From assembly GCF_001042485.2 (NCBI RefSeq), contig NZ_LBMN02000004.1, forward strand, positions 1 to 64,000: DNA of 64,000 nucleotides. The letters run 5' to 3'. The DNA comes from Bacillus paralicheniformis (lineage in GTDB: Bacteria; Bacillota; Bacilli; Bacillales; Bacillaceae). The position numbers were made by a program, and so were the translations under genes. Below, in pieces: positions 40,792-50,293 of the stretch. The first letter of the stretch is position 1, and every line of letters begins with the position of its first letter. The notes beneath the pieces were generated by a model. The model was given only the letters and a program-made list of their open reading frames with translations. It searched no databases and was not told the origin of the DNA.

Positions 40792-42156
40792 ATGACAGAT
40801 CTTCTGAATGACAGGCTGCCGCCGCAAAATATCGAAGCCGAACAGGCCGTGTTAGGTGCTGTTTTTTTAGAACCATCAGCTTTAACTTTGGCGTCAGAAG
40901 TCTTGATTCCAGATGATTTTTACAGAATGTCGCACCAAAAAATATATAACGCCATGCTTGTTCTTGGAGACCGCGGCGAGCCTGTAGACCTGGTGACGGT
41001 GACATCAGAGCTTGCGAACACGGACCTTTTGGAAGAGGTTGGCGGTATTTCTTATTTGACGGATATTGCAAATTCTGTGCCGACAGCGGCTAATATAGAG
41101 TATTATGCGAAAATCGTGGAAGAAAAATCGATTCTCCGCCGCTTGATCCGTACGGCAACGACGATTGCTCAAGACGGATATACAAGGGAGGATGAAGTCG
41201 AAGACCTCTTAAGCGAAGCAGAAAAAACGATTATGGAAGTCGCCCAGCGCAAAAACTCCGGGGCCTTTCAAAATATTAAAGATGTGCTCGTTCAAACTTA
41301 CGATAATATCGAACAGCTCCACAACAGAAAAGGGGACATCACCGGGATCCCGACAGGTTTTACCGAGCTTGACCGAATGACGGCGGGCTTTCAAAGAAAC
41401 GATTTGATCATCGTAGCCGCCCGTCCGTCAGTCGGTAAAACTGCTTTTGCCTTAAACATCGCCCAAAACGTGGCGACTAAAACCGATGAAAGCGTCGCGA
41501 TCTTCAGCCTTGAGATGGGCGCCGAACAGCTGGTCATGCGGATGCTCTGTGCGGAAGGCAACATCAACGCCCAGAATCTCCGGACCGGAAACCTGACGGA
41601 AGAAGATTGGGGCAAGCTGACAATGGCGATGGGAAGCTTATCAAACAGCGGTATTTTCATCGATGATACACCGGGGATCCGCGTCAGCGAAATCCGTTCC
41701 AAGTGCAGACGGTTAAAGCAGGAGAACGGCCTCGGCATGATTTTAATCGACTACCTGCAGCTCATCCAAGGAAGCGGCAGATCAAGTGACAACCGTCAGC
41801 AGGAAGTGTCGGAAATATCCCGTGCACTGAAAGCGCTGGCGAGGGAGCTTGAAGTTCCAGTCATCGCCCTTTCACAGCTTTCCCGGGGCGTCGAGCAGCG
41901 CCAGGACAAGCGTCCGATGATGTCGGACATCCGGGAATCGGGAAGTATCGAGCAGGACGCCGATATCGTTGCGTTCCTGTACCGCGATGATTACTATGAC
42001 AAAGAATCTGAGAATAAAAACATCATTGAAATCATTATTGCAAAACAAAGGAACGGCCCGGTCGGGACCGTCTCACTCGCTTTTGTAAAAGAATACAATA
42101 AGTTCGTCAACCTGGAACGCCGGTTTGATGACGCGGGTGTTGCGCCTGGTGCTTAA
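40792..42156 (+). CDS. dnaC: replicative DNA helicase DnaC (DnaB family)
   Basis: This is the hexameric fork helicase, called DnaC in Bacillus. The 454 residues have an N-terminal domain (about 10-115), a linker and a RecA-like domain with Walker A ARPSVGKTAFALN (about 212-224), EIFSLEM-like IFSLEMGAEQL, and ILIDYLQLIQGSG. An upstream frame would add 38 residues over the promoter and is rejected; GGGAGG lies before 40792. Confidence 0.97.
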   Translation: MTDLLNDRLPPQNIEAEQAVLGAVFLEPSALTLASEVLIPDDFYRMSHQKIYNAMLVLGDRGEPVDLVTVTSELANTDLLEEVGGISYLTDIANSVPTAANIEYYAKIVEEKSILRRLIRTATTIAQDGYTREDEVEDLLSEAEKTIMEVAQRKNSGAFQNIKDVLVQTYDNIEQLHNRKGDITGIPTGFTELDRMTAGFQRNDLIIVAARPSVGKTAFALNIAQNVATKTDESVAIFSLEMGAEQLVMRMLCAEGNINAQNLRTGNLTEEDWGKLTMAMGSLSNSGIFIDDTPGIRVSEIRSKCRRLKQENGLGMILIDYLQLIQGSGRSSDNRQQEVSEISRALKALARELEVPVIALSQLSRGVEQRQDKRPMMSDIRESGSIEQDADIVAFLYRDDYYDKESENKNIIEIIIAKQRNGPVGTVSLAFVKEYNKFVNLERRFDDAGVAPGA

Positions 42157-42190
42157 ATCCCTGAGACATGCTCTCAGGGATTTTTCTTTT
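42157..42190. terminator. dnaC terminator
   Basis: The stem CCCTGAGA with TCTCAGGG is followed by ATTTTTC and more T residues. The T run overlaps the end of the convergent holin-like gene. Confidence 0.85.
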
Positions 42191-42440
42191 TTCTTGCATT
42201 GCGGTTTTTACCGATTTCAAATAACCCCGTTGCGGTTAATCCGGCAAGTCCTCCGGACCATAAACGGAGCACGAGTTCAAGGTCTGTAAAAGGATATGCT
42301 GCGGCCCCGATCAGCAAACCTATCAAGAGTGAAACGAGCGGAATCAAGTTTTTCGGCACCTTGAACGTCTTCTTCACCAATTCGACCAGCGCCAAAATAA
42401 TCGGCGATAAAACAGATGCAAAAATTAATACCGTCTCCAT
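42174..42440 (-). CDS. A118-type phage holin-like protein
   Basis: This 88-residue protein has two to three hydrophobic segments, a KKTFKVP turn and a basic tail (NRNARKKKNP), the layout of the Listeria phage A118 holin family (compare ...SGGLAGLTATGLFE). AAGGAGG precedes two candidate ATGs; the one at 42440 has better spacing. No lysin or other phage gene is beside it. It could be a domesticated holin or a small membrane protein of another role. Confidence 0.7.
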   Translation of the reverse strand: METVLIFASVLSPIILALVELVKKTFKVPKNLIPLVSLLIGLLIGAAAYPFTDLELVLRLWSGGLAGLTATGLFEIGKNRNARKKKNP

Positions 42441-42575
42441 CGGCATCTCCCTCCTTACTTATTGAATATTTGTGTTGCCGGTTTTTTATGTGTCTTTGTC
42501 CAAGAAAAACGCTTATTTTTAAGATTTGACTTACAGACTGTCTATTAAAAAGAAAATATATGAAATTTGCTTTAT

Positions 42576-42621
42576 AATAACGAACAAATGTGTTTGGTGT
42601 TAAAATTAATGTTCGGATTTC
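42576..42621 (+). promoter_or_regulatory. PurR binding sites upstream of purA
   Basis: AATAACGAACAAA (42576-42588) and, inverted, AATGTTCGGATTTC (42608-42621) fit the PurBox pattern with CGAAC cores facing each other. The second is a nearly perfect match. In B. subtilis PurR represses purA through such a pair. Confidence 0.75.
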
Positions 42622-42705
42622 CGATTGACTTTGCGGGATGACACTGATAAACTGAATGTGTTTGATATTGATATCGTTTGAAAAGGTTAACGGAGGTGCA
42701 CGGAT

Positions 42706-43998
42706 ATGTCTTCAGTAGTTGTTGTAGGTACGCAGTGGGGTGACGAAGGAAAAGGCAAAATCACCGATTTTCTTTCCGAAAACGCAGAGGTAATCGCACG
42801 GTACCAAGGCGGAAATAACGCAGGACATACAATTAAATTCAACGGGGTAACGTACAAACTGCATTTGATTCCATCCGGTATTTTTTATAAGGATAAAACG
42901 TGTGTGATCGGCAACGGAATGGTTGTTGATCCGAAAGCATTGGTGACGGAGCTGGCTTATCTTCATGAGCGGAACGTCAGCACGGACAACTTGAGAATCT
43001 CCAACAGGGCCCATGTCATTCTGCCGTATCATTTAAAGCTTGATGCGGTCGAAGAAGAGCGGAAAGGGGCCAATAAAATCGGCACGACGAAAAAAGGAAT
43101 CGGCCCGGCTTATATGGACAAAGCCGCTCGTGTCGGAATCCGCATCGCCGATCTGCTGGATAGAGAAGTCTTTGAAGAAAAGCTCGCCCGCAATTTAGAA
43201 GAAAAAAACCGTCTGCTGGAAAAAATGTACGATGCGGAAGGATTTAAAATAGAAGACATTTTAGACGAATACTATGAGTACGGCCAGCAGATCAAACAAT
43301 ATGTCTGCGACACATCCGTCGTCTTAAACGACGCGCTTGATGACGGCCGCCGCGTCTTATTCGAAGGAGCGCAAGGGGTTATGCTTGATATCGACCAAGG
43401 GACATATCCGTTTGTTACATCTTCAAACCCTGTCGCCGGCGGCGTAACGATCGGCTCAGGTGTGGGACCGACAAAAATCCAGCATGTCGTTGGTGTATCG
43501 AAAGCTTACACAACGCGTGTCGGAGACGGGCCGTTCCCGACAGAGCTGAACAATGAGATCGGAGACCAAATCCGTGAGGTCGGCCGCGAATACGGAACAA
43601 CTACAGGGCGCCCGCGCCGCGTCGGCTGGTTTGACAGCGTGGTTGTCCGCCATGCCCGCCGCGTCAGCGGAATTACCGACCTTTCATTAAATTCAATTGA
43701 CGTATTGACCGGGATTGAAACATTGAAAATCTGTGTCGCTTACAAATACCGCGGCGAGATCCTCGAAGAGTTCCCGGCAAGCTTAAAAGCGCTCGCTGAA
43801 TGTGAGCCTGTCTATGAAGAAATGCCGGGCTGGACAGAAGATATCACAGGAGCCAAAAGCTTGAGCGATCTGCCTGAAAATGCCCGCCATTATCTAGAGC
43901 GAGTTTCTCAGCTGACAGGCATTCCGCTTTCTATTTTCTCAGTCGGTCCTGACCGCTCTCAAACAAATGTGGTGAGAAGCGTTTATCGTCCGAACTAA
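42706..43998 (+). CDS. purA: adenylosuccinate synthetase
   Basis: PurA joins IMP and aspartate using GTP, the first step from IMP to AMP. The 430 residues begin [23 protein letters not shown] (GTP loop), with [18 protein letters not shown], and [13 protein letters not shown] at the IMP site. GGAGGTG lies about nine bases before the ATG. Two PurBox-like sites lie in the 255-base upstream region. Confidence 0.97.
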   Translation: MSSVVVVGTQWGDEGKGKITDFLSENAEVIARYQGGNNAGHTIKFNGVTYKLHLIPSGIFYKDKTCVIGNGMVVDPKALVTELAYLHERNVSTDNLRISNRAHVILPYHLKLDAVEEERKGANKIGTTKKGIGPAYMDKAARVGIRIADLLDREVFEEKLARNLEEKNRLLEKMYDAEGFKIEDILDEYYEYGQQIKQYVCDTSVVLNDALDDGRRVLFEGAQGVMLDIDQGTYPFVTSSNPVAGGVTIGSGVGPTKIQHVVGVSKAYTTRVGDGPFPTELNNEIGDQIREVGREYGTTTGRPRRVGWFDSVVVRHARRVSGITDLSLNSIDVLTGIETLKICVAYKYRGEILEEFPASLKALAECEPVYEEMPGWTEDITGAKSLSDLPENARHYLERVSQLTGIPLSIFSVGPDRSQTNVVRSVYRPN

Positions 43999-44009
43999 AT
44001 TCCAGAAGA

Positions 44010-44039
44010 GCCTCTGCAGTTCGCAGGGGCTTTGTTTTT
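44010..44039 (+). terminator. purA terminator
   Basis: The stem GCCTCTGC (44010-44017) with GCAGGGGC (44023-44030, one G-T pair) is followed by TTTGTTTTT. Confidence 0.85.
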
Positions 44040-44061
44040 CAATGACAAGGAGGGCAAACGG

Positions 44062-44475
44062 GTGGAACGTGTCGATGTTGTATATTCATTCGTGGAAGAG
44101 AACGGAAACATCCTGATGGTGAAAAATAAGAAAAATCAATCGTGGACGCTGCCGGGCGGCAAGGTGGAAGCTGGAGAATCGCTAACAGAAGCCGCGGTGA
44201 GAGAAATGAAGGAAGAAACAGGCTATGGAATTCAGCCTCTTGATATATTAGCTATAAATGAAGCGATTATCGGCGGCGAGCATGTATATTTCATCGTCTT
44301 TAGAGCCCGGATCACCGATCGTCCGGATGCCATCACGTTTGACGAGAACATTGTTGAAGCCAAGTGGATGCCGCTTCATGAAGCTGACCGGCTGCTGTCT
44401 GTATTCCATCCGAACGGAATCATGCACTGGCTGAACCGCGAAGGGGCGGAGTATCATCACGAAGGGAAAAAATAA
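44062..44475 (+). CDS. NUDIX hydrolase
   Basis: This 137-residue protein has a complete Nudix box, GGKVEAGESLTEAAVREMKEETGY (given as residues 34-57), so it hydrolyses a nucleoside diphosphate linked to another moiety. The substrate is unknown. The GTG at 44062 has AAGGAGG seven bases upstream. An earlier frame start lies in the purA terminator. It stands between purA and the tRNA cluster. Confidence 0.87.
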   Translation: MERVDVVYSFVEENGNILMVKNKKNQSWTLPGGKVEAGESLTEAAVREMKEETGYGIQPLDILAINEAIIGGEHVYFIVFRARITDRPDAITFDENIVEAKWMPLHEADRLLSVFHPNGIMHWLNREGAEYHHEGKK

Positions 44476-44497
44476 TAGAAAAAAATAAAAAAATATA

Positions 44498-44525
44498 TTG
44501 CCACTTCTGTTCGTTCTGTGATAAT
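44498..44525 (+). promoter_or_regulatory. tRNA cluster promoter
   Basis: The -35 TTGCCA (44498-44503), a 16-base spacer and -10 GATAAT (44520-44525) lie just upstream of the tRNA half-gene. The transcript would include that half and the following spacer before tRNA-Lys. Confidence 0.6.
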
Positions 44526-44556
44526 ATAAATCTCGTTGTTGCGAAAACAACGAAAC

Positions 44557-44582
44557 GAGCCATTAGCTCAGTTGGTAGAGCA
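44557..44582 (+). pseudogene. tRNA-Lys 5' half duplicate
   Basis: These 26 bases are identical to the first 26 bases of the intact tRNA-Lys at 44702 (acceptor strand, D arm, start of anticodon stem). The anticodon stem, T arm and 3' acceptor are missing. What follows is a small hairpin (TCCGAA, TAAGT, TTCGGA at 44585-44601) and about 100 bases of other sequence. It cannot fold into a tRNA. Confidence 0.8.
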
Positions 44583-44701
44583 CGTCCGAATAAGTTTCGG
44601 AGAATTCGCTTCAGCGTACACATCGAGAGACATCTCGAAAAAGCTTCCTGAGATGTGGGCGTCGTTATTTCAGATTAAATCTAAGGGTGTAATTTAATCT
44701 T
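44583..44701 (+). other. structured spacer between tRNA half and tRNA-Lys
   Basis: This stretch contains hairpins TCCGAA/TTCGGA (44585-44601), ACATCT/AGATGT, and AGATTAAAT (44672-44680) with ATTTAATCT (44692-44700), the last directly before tRNA-Lys. No T run follows any of them, so they are more likely processing or remnant structures than terminators. Confidence 0.45.
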
Positions 44702-44777
44702 GAGCCATTAGCTCAGTTGGTAGAGCATCTGACTTTTAATCAGAGGGTCGAAGGTTCGAGTCCTTCATGGCTCACCA
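44702..44777 (+). tRNA. tRNA-Lys (TTT)
   Basis: The cloverleaf is complete with acceptor GAGCCAT/ATGGCTC, anticodon loop CTTTTAA (anticodon TTT), T-loop TTCGAGT and encoded CCA (44775-44777). It is the first intact gene of the cluster. Confidence 0.96.
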
Positions 44778-44784
44778 TTTCCCT

Positions 44785-44856
44785 GGCCCGTTGGTCAAGC
44801 GGTTAAGACACCGCCCTTTCACGGCGGTAACACGGGTTCGAATCCCGTACGGGTCA
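44785..44856 (+). tRNA. tRNA-Glu (TTC)
   Basis: The cloverleaf has acceptor GGCCCGT/ACGGGTC, anticodon TTC in the loop CCTTTCACGG and T arm CGGGTTCGAATCCCG. The 3' CCA is not encoded. Confidence 0.95.
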
Positions 44857-44944
44857 TTGATTTACTTTAGCGTAATTGCTAAATCCCCGCTTGCTCCGGA
44901 GGAGACCACGATTCTTCTCCGAAGCAGGTACTGTAAATATGCAA
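44857..44944 (+). other. hairpin spacer between tRNA-Glu and tRNA-Asp
   Basis: An imperfect long stem (CTTGCTCCGGAG with CTCCGAAGCAGG) occupies the middle of this spacer. There is no T run. It may direct precursor cleavage. Confidence 0.4.
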
Positions 44945-45021
44945 GGTCCGGTAGTTCAGTTGGTTAGAATGCCTGCCTGTCACGCAGGAGGTCGCGGGTT
45001 CGAGTCCCGTCCGGACCGCCA
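44945..45021 (+). tRNA. tRNA-Asp (GTC)
   Basis: Acceptor GGTCCGG/CCGGACC, anticodon GTC in CCTGTCACG, discriminator G and encoded CCA. Confidence 0.96.
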
Positions 45022-45042
45022 TTTTAAAAAAGTTACATACCT

Positions 45043-45115
<73 letters not shown>

Positions 45116-45120
45116 CTCTA

Positions 45121-45158
45121 AAAAGCGCGTCTGTTTTTAAGCAGATGCGTTTTCTTTT
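45121..45158 (+). terminator. tRNA cluster terminator
   Basis: AAAGCGCGTCTG pairs with CAGATGCGTTTT across a T-rich loop, followed by CTTTT. Confidence 0.75.
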
Positions 45159-45530
45159 AGCTGAAAACAAGGAAATAAAATGCTGAAGGAATAAAAAGGA
45201 GAAAAAAAGGGAGGCCGGTAACCCGGCCGAAGAAGAAGACGTTACTATATAGACGGTCTTGAAGGGGAAGATGTTTCATTTTTCAGTAAAAAAAGTCACA
45301 AAAATTTAATTGTTGTGATAAAAGCGGAAAAATAGAAGGTGGATTTAATTTCCAAACGTTTTCCTTTGAACTATTTTTTTAACTTTTGCTTCATAAACGT
45401 TATAATGTATAAGAAATCTATTTTCTAGAAAGTGTTTTTTAATGAAGACATGCAGTGTACTTGATATAAAACTTAGGCAGCCATCCGCTGGCTGTATTGT
45501 ATCCAAACTCTGAACCAGGGGGAACGAATA
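45159..45530 (+). promoter_or_regulatory. walR upstream region
   Basis: This spacer of about 370 bases holds a GGCCGG/CCGGCC palindrome near 45213-45230, followed on the minus strand by a T run (possible minus-strand terminator). A walR promoter candidate has -10 TATAAT (45401-45406). The leader is about 120 bases and ends in a GGGGG ribosome site. I see no small gene with a ribosome site. Confidence 0.5.
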
Positions 45531-46238
45531 ATGGAAAAAAAGATACTAGTTGTAGATGATGAAAAGCCGATTGCTGATATTTTAGAGTTTAATCTGAAAA
45601 AAGAGGGCTATGAAGTCCATTGCGCATACGACGGCAATGAAGCGCTTCAGATGGTTGAGGATCTCAACCCTGATATGATTCTGCTCGACATCATGCTTCC
45701 GAACAAGGACGGTGTGGAAGTGTGCCGTGAAGTCCGCAAAAAATATGATATGCCCATCATTATGCTGACAGCAAAGGATTCGGAAATCGATAAAGTCATC
45801 GGTCTTGAACTGGGAGCTGACGACTATGTGACAAAACCGTTCAGCACTCGCGAACTGCTCGCGCGTGTCAAAGCGAACTTGAGAAGACAGAACACAGCGG
45901 CTCCTGCCGAAGAAGAATCGTCTTCAAACGAAATTCAAATCGGATCGCTCGTCATTTTTCCGGATGCCTACGTCGTTTCAAAACGAGACGAGACAATCGA
46001 ACTGACGCATCGGGAATTCGAACTGCTGCATTACCTTGCTAAACATATCGGGCAGGTCATGACGCGTGAGCATCTGCTGCAAACCGTGTGGGGATACGAC
46101 TACTTTGGAGATGTCCGGACAGTTGACGTTACGGTCAGACGCCTTCGCGAAAAAATCGAGGATAATCCGAGTCACCCAAGCTGGATCGTCACAAGGCGCG
46201 GTGTCGGCTACTATTTGAGAAATCCGGAACAGGACTAA
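45531..46238 (+). CDS. walR: essential response regulator WalR
   Basis: WalR (YycF) controls cell-wall hydrolase genes in low-GC Gram-positives. The 235 residues have a receiver domain (1-120) with DDE near 10, the phosphorylated aspartate in [10 protein letters not shown] (D53), TAKDSE and K102 in DDYVTKPF. A winged-helix OmpR-type domain (135-232) follows. Seven bases separate it from walK. Confidence 0.97.
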   Translation: MEKKILVVDDEKPIADILEFNLKKEGYEVHCAYDGNEALQMVEDLNPDMILLDIMLPNKDGVEVCREVRKKYDMPIIMLTAKDSEIDKVIGLELGADDYVTKPFSTRELLARVKANLRRQNTAAPAEEESSSNEIQIGSLVIFPDAYVVSKRDETIELTHREFELLHYLAKHIGQVMTREHLLQTVWGYDYFGDVRTVDVTVRRLREKIEDNPSHPSWIVTRRGVGYYLRNPEQD

Positions 46239-46245
46239 TACCGAA

Positions 46246-48090
46246 ATGAATAAAGTCAGTTTTTTCCGCTCGATTCATTTTAAGTTTACCTTAATATACG
46301 TTCTGCTGATTATCGTTGCCATGCAGATTATCGGCGTCTACTTTGTCAATGAGATGGAGAAGTCACTTCTTAAATCATATAATGACTCTCTTGACCAGCG
46401 GGTGAACAACCTCTCGTATTATCTGGAACAGGAAATGACGAAGGATAGAAGCACGTCTTCCTCGACTACCTTGAAAGAAGACGCAGAGCGGATTCTAAAT
46501 GATTTCAGCAAGGAAGGCGAAATTCTCGAAGTCAGTCTGATTGATAAAAGCTATGAAGTCATCGCGACCTCCAATCCTTATAACCGGGAGGTGGCGGGGA
46601 AAAAGACAACAGAGGGCATTATTAAAAGGACACTGCTTGTCGGTATTCCGTACGAAAACAAATTTTTCGACCCGGAGCGTGACAGCAAAGTGCGGATTTC
46701 AGTCACGCCGATTAAAAAATCGAATCAAGAGACGATCGGGGCCATTTATGTCGTGGCATCGATGGATAATGTCTACAATCAAATCCGGACGATCAACACC
46801 ATTTTAGCGTCTGGAACTTTTATTGCGCTTGGAATCACTGCATTCCTCGGAATTTTTGTCGCGCGAACGATTACACATCCGCTGTCAGATATGAGAAAGC
46901 AGGCCATTGAACTGGCGAAAGGAAATTTCTCAAGAAAAGTCAGGAAGTACGGAAACGACGAAATCGGCCAGCTGGCCACAACGTTTAATTATTTAACGAG
47001 AGAGCTGAAAGAAGCTCAATCCATGACAGAAGGCGAACGAAAAAAACTATCTTCTGTTATTGCCTATATGACAGACGGGGTTATCGCGACAAACCGAAAT
47101 GGCGCGATTATTTTGCTTAATACGCCGGCACTGGAGCTTTTAAATGTTTCACGTGAAACGGCTCTCGAAATGCCGATCACCTCACTGCTCGGCCTTGAAG
47201 ATGAATACACGTTCGAAGATTTGGTTGAACAGCAGGACTCGCTCCTTCTTGAAATTGAACAGGAAGAACGGACGTCTGTGCTTCGCGTCAATTTCTCGGT
47301 CATCCAAAAAGAGCACGGAAAGATTGATGGGTTGATTGCGGTTATTTACGATGTCACAGAACAAGAGCAGATCGATCAAGAACGGAGAGAATTTGTGGCA
47401 AATGTCTCCCACGAACTCAGAACGCCGCTCACCACAATGCGCAGCTATTTAGAAGCGCTTGCGGAAGGCGCGTGGCAGGATCCAAACATTGCGCCGCGCT
47501 TCTTGAATGTGACACAGAATGAAACAGAGCGCATGATCAGACTTGTCAACGACTTGCTGCAGCTTTCTAAGTTTGACAGCAAGGACTACCAATTCAATAA
47601 AGAATGGATTCATTTTATCCGTTTCTTCTCATTGATTATTGAGCGCTTTGAAATGACGAAAGAGCAGCATGTTGAGTTTATCAGCAATCTGCCGGATAGA
47701 GAATTGTATGTTGAAATCGATCCGGACAAGATTACGCAAGTGCTGGATAATATCATTTCAAATGCATTGAAATATTCCCCTGAAGGAGGCCATATCACGT
47801 TCTCTGTTGATGTAAATGAAGAAGAAGAGCTTCTTTATATCAGTGTCAAAGACGAAGGTGTCGGCATTCCGAGAAAAGACATGGAGAAGATCTTCGAGCG
47901 TTTCTACCGTGTCGATAAAGCCAGAACAAGAAGACTCGGCGGTACGGGGCTTGGTCTTGCGATCGCAAAAGAAATGGTACAAGCCCATGGCGGCGACATT
48001 TGGGCCGACAGTATCGAAGGAAAAGGAACAACGATCACATTTACCCTGCCATATAAAGAAGAACAAGAGGATGATTGGGATGAAGCGTGA
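46246..48090 (+). CDS. walK: sensor histidine kinase WalK
   Basis: WalK has 614 residues. It has an N-terminal membrane helix (about 10-32), an extracellular PAS-like domain, a second helix (about 183-203), and a HAMP domain. A cytoplasmic PAS follows (about 265-370), then HisKA with the phosphorylated histidine in NVSHELRTPLTTM and HATPase with NALKYSPEGG, DEGVGIP and GTGLGLAIAKEM. A parS-like site lies within the coding sequence. yycH overlaps its end by 11 bases. Confidence 0.97.
   Translation: MNKVSFFRSIHFKFTLIYVLLIIVAMQIIGVYFVNEMEKSLLKSYNDSLDQRVNNLSYYLEQEMTKDRSTSSSTTLKEDAERILNDFSKEGEILEVSLIDKSYEVIATSNPYNREVAGKKTTEGIIKRTLLVGIPYENKFFDPERDSKVRISVTPIKKSNQETIGAIYVVASMDNVYNQIRTINTILASGTFIALGITAFLGIFVARTITHPLSDMRKQAIELAKGNFSRKVRKYGNDEIGQLATTFNYLTRELKEAQSMTEGERKKLSSVIAYMTDGVIATNRNGAIILLNTPALELLNVSRETALEMPITSLLGLEDEYTFEDLVEQQDSLLLEIEQEERTSVLRVNFSVIQKEHGKIDGLIAVIYDVTEQEQIDQERREFVANVSHELRTPLTTMRSYLEALAEGAWQDPNIAPRFLNVTQNETERMIRLVNDLLQLSKFDSKDYQFNKEWIHFIRFFSLIIERFEMTKEQHVEFISNLPDRELYVEIDPDKITQVLDNIISNALKYSPEGGHITFSVDVNEEEELLYISVKDEGVGIPRKDMEKIFERFYRVDKARTRRLGGTGLGLAIAKEMVQAHGGDIWADSIEGKGTTITFTLPYKEEQEDDWDEA
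47145..47160. other. parS-like site inside walK
   Basis: TGTTTCACGTGAAACG matches the parS consensus except for the last base. It is a palindromic core CACGTG within the walK PAS region. Confidence 0.8.
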
Positions 48091-49444
48091 AACAATTAAA
48101 ACGATAATACTGTCCCTTTTGGTTTTGATCAGTCTTCTTTTTACTTTTAATATTTGGGGATTTCAGGGGAATTACGAAAAAGTGGAAGATTCACAGGCTC
48201 AGGTCAGCGATAAACAGCCGATTACAAATCAGACAAAGTTGCTAAATGAAGCCGTTAAACCGCAGCAAATGTTCATTCATGAGAATGGACAGCATTATTT
48301 GCTGAATGATACGACGCTCTATTCTCAGCTCTGGGACGACATGAGCCGATGGGAAGTCAAATCGTTAAAGGATATCTCGGACAAATTTGACAGGCAGCAG
48401 TTCAAAAACTGGCTGTACGCTAAAAATAAAGACTCCAAATTGGATCTCGTTTTTAGCGACAATATTCCAATCGATGTGCTGCAGCCGCTTTTCAAATGGT
48501 CCGCCAACTCTTATGAATACAACTCTTTTGACAGAATCGTTCTTCCTTTCAATGAAGGACGGGGCATGAAAAAAATCTACTTTGTATCCTTCAGCAAAGA
48601 GACGGTTGTTGAAGCGGTGATTGAATCGGCAAATTACCGCAACATCCTTGCAGACATTGAAAAAGAAAAATCGCAGATGCCTCTTTACGAGGACTTTGCA
48701 ATCAATTCCCGCAGAGATGTCTTGCTTCCGGTTAATAGGCTGAAGCTGTCTGAAAAAGAGTATTTTACAGAAACGATCAGCCCGACGCGTTTTAAAAAAG
48801 CTTTATTTGATGATCCGCAAACCGTCCGGCAGGAAACCAACTTAAACCGACCGGTATATACGGATGGAACAAGCCTTTTGGAGGTCTACTCGAACAACAG
48901 GCAGATTAAGTTCCAGCACCGCAACCTGGAACCGAGTTCTGCTTATCAAAATGGAGAGCTGATCAATAAAAGCTTTAAATATTTAAACGACACGGGAAGC
49001 TGGACGGATGATTATCAATTTTTCGGCTTGAATGAAAATCAGCAGATCAACTTTAATCTGTTTATGGATCAGCTGCCGGTCGTTAACAGCCAAAACCAGC
49101 CTTTCGGAACGACAGCGATTGAACTTCGCTGGGCAAACAACGACATATTGGATTATAAACACCCAACATATGTCTTGGGCGCAAACGCTAATCCGGTCAG
49201 CAAAAAGGATAAAGAAATCATGAGCGGAGAAGAATTGATTCAGTTCCTGCAAGACAATGAAGAGTATGACTTTGATAAGATTGAGCAAATCTTTCCTGCC
49301 TATGAAATGGTCTCAGTATCAGAGGAACAAGACCCTCTTGTAAAACTTGTACCGACTTGGTGCATTAAAATAAACGGTACGATAAAGCCGGTATCAAAGA
49401 AAGATTCAGCGGTGAAGGAGGGCATTGAGAGTGGAGTGGAATAG
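48080..49444 (+). CDS. yycH: WalK regulator YycH
   Basis: YycH is a membrane-anchored extracytoplasmic protein that, with YycI, modulates WalK through their membrane helices. The 454 residues begin MKRETIKTIILSLLVLISLLF, one N-terminal helix, followed by a long outer domain. The ATG at 48080 overlaps walK by 11 bases. A longer upstream frame is a shadow inside walK. yycI overlaps its end. Confidence 0.93.
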   Translation: MKRETIKTIILSLLVLISLLFTFNIWGFQGNYEKVEDSQAQVSDKQPITNQTKLLNEAVKPQQMFIHENGQHYLLNDTTLYSQLWDDMSRWEVKSLKDISDKFDRQQFKNWLYAKNKDSKLDLVFSDNIPIDVLQPLFKWSANSYEYNSFDRIVLPFNEGRGMKKIYFVSFSKETVVEAVIESANYRNILADIEKEKSQMPLYEDFAINSRRDVLLPVNRLKLSEKEYFTETISPTRFKKALFDDPQTVRQETNLNRPVYTDGTSLLEVYSNNRQIKFQHRNLEPSSAYQNGELINKSFKYLNDTGSWTDDYQFFGLNENQQINFNLFMDQLPVVNSQNQPFGTTAIELRWANNDILDYKHPTYVLGANANPVSKKDKEIMSGEELIQFLQDNEEYDFDKIEQIFPAYEMVSVSEEQDPLVKLVPTWCIKINGTIKPVSKKDSAVKEGIESGVE

Positions 49445-50279
49445 AACAAAAACAATCTTCATTATCGTCTTCCTCATCCTTGATATCTTTTTGGCCTTTC
49501 AATACTTTGATAAGCGCAGCAACAATCAGTTTCCGATTTTAGAAAAATCAACGCTGCAGGAAGATATGAAAGCAGACCATATTTCATATGGCAACTTGTC
49601 TAAAGAGACGTCAAAAGGTTCCTCAATCTCTGCACAAAAGCGAGTCTTTAAGCAAAGCGAGATTAAATCGTTAAAAGGGCAAAAGCCGAAGGCGTTAATG
49701 AATACCGCAAAAGAGAACGCTTTGACGGAAATAGAAATGGAATTTGAAACACCCATTGCACTTCCGAAAGCGGATATGGAGACAAAAGCAAGGGAAATCG
49801 TGAACGAAGAGATTATCGACGGCAACAAGTACAAGCTTTGGAAAGTCGATAAATCCGGAAAACAGATCGTTTTCTTCCAAACCTATAATGGAAATTACAT
49901 TTTTCAGGATCGGCAAAACGATGATAACACAGAGATGGGCGAAGTCGTTCTGTACCTGAATAATAAAAACGAAGTTGTTTCATATAAGCAGTCGATGCTG
50001 CAGGATATAAAAGAAGTCAAAACGGAAAGTCTGATCTCCGCAGTCGGAGCGGTTGAAGCTTTGTACTATCCGGATTATTTGAAGAAGTACAGCAAAATTA
50101 AATCAGCCGAGCTTGGCTATTTCACGCAGTATCCGCTGGCAAGCGCGCAAATTTTCGTGCCCGTTTGGCGGATCGAAGTGGAGCGCAAAACGGACGATAA
50201 AACCATTCACGAAGAATTTATCGTGGATGCACGGGATGGAGCGCTTCTTCAATCACAAGAGAAAAAGGAAAAATCATAA
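49431..50279 (+). CDS. yycI: WalK regulator YycI
   Basis: This is the 282-residue partner of YycH, with one N-terminal helix (TKTIFIIVFLILDIFLAF) and an outer domain built of YycI/YycH-like repeats. The GTG at 49431 (MEWNRTKTI) is nine bases after GGAGG; a TTG two codons earlier is too close to it. It overlaps yycH by 14 bases, so the two are coupled. Confidence 0.92.
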   Translation: MEWNRTKTIFIIVFLILDIFLAFQYFDKRSNNQFPILEKSTLQEDMKADHISYGNLSKETSKGSSISAQKRVFKQSEIKSLKGQKPKALMNTAKENALTEIEMEFETPIALPKADMETKAREIVNEEIIDGNKYKLWKVDKSGKQIVFFQTYNGNYIFQDRQNDDNTEMGEVVLYLNNKNEVVSYKQSMLQDIKEVKTESLISAVGAVEALYYPDYLKKYSKIKSAELGYFTQYPLASAQIFVPVWRIEVERKTDDKTIHEEFIVDARDGALLQSQEKKEKS

Positions 50280-50293
50280 TGGAGTGAGAAACC

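Noticed and set aside
47816-48079. N-terminal extension of YycH by 88 residues
   Set aside because: The extension is a frame-shifted reading of walK. The ATG at 48080 begins a typical membrane anchor and matches the family length.
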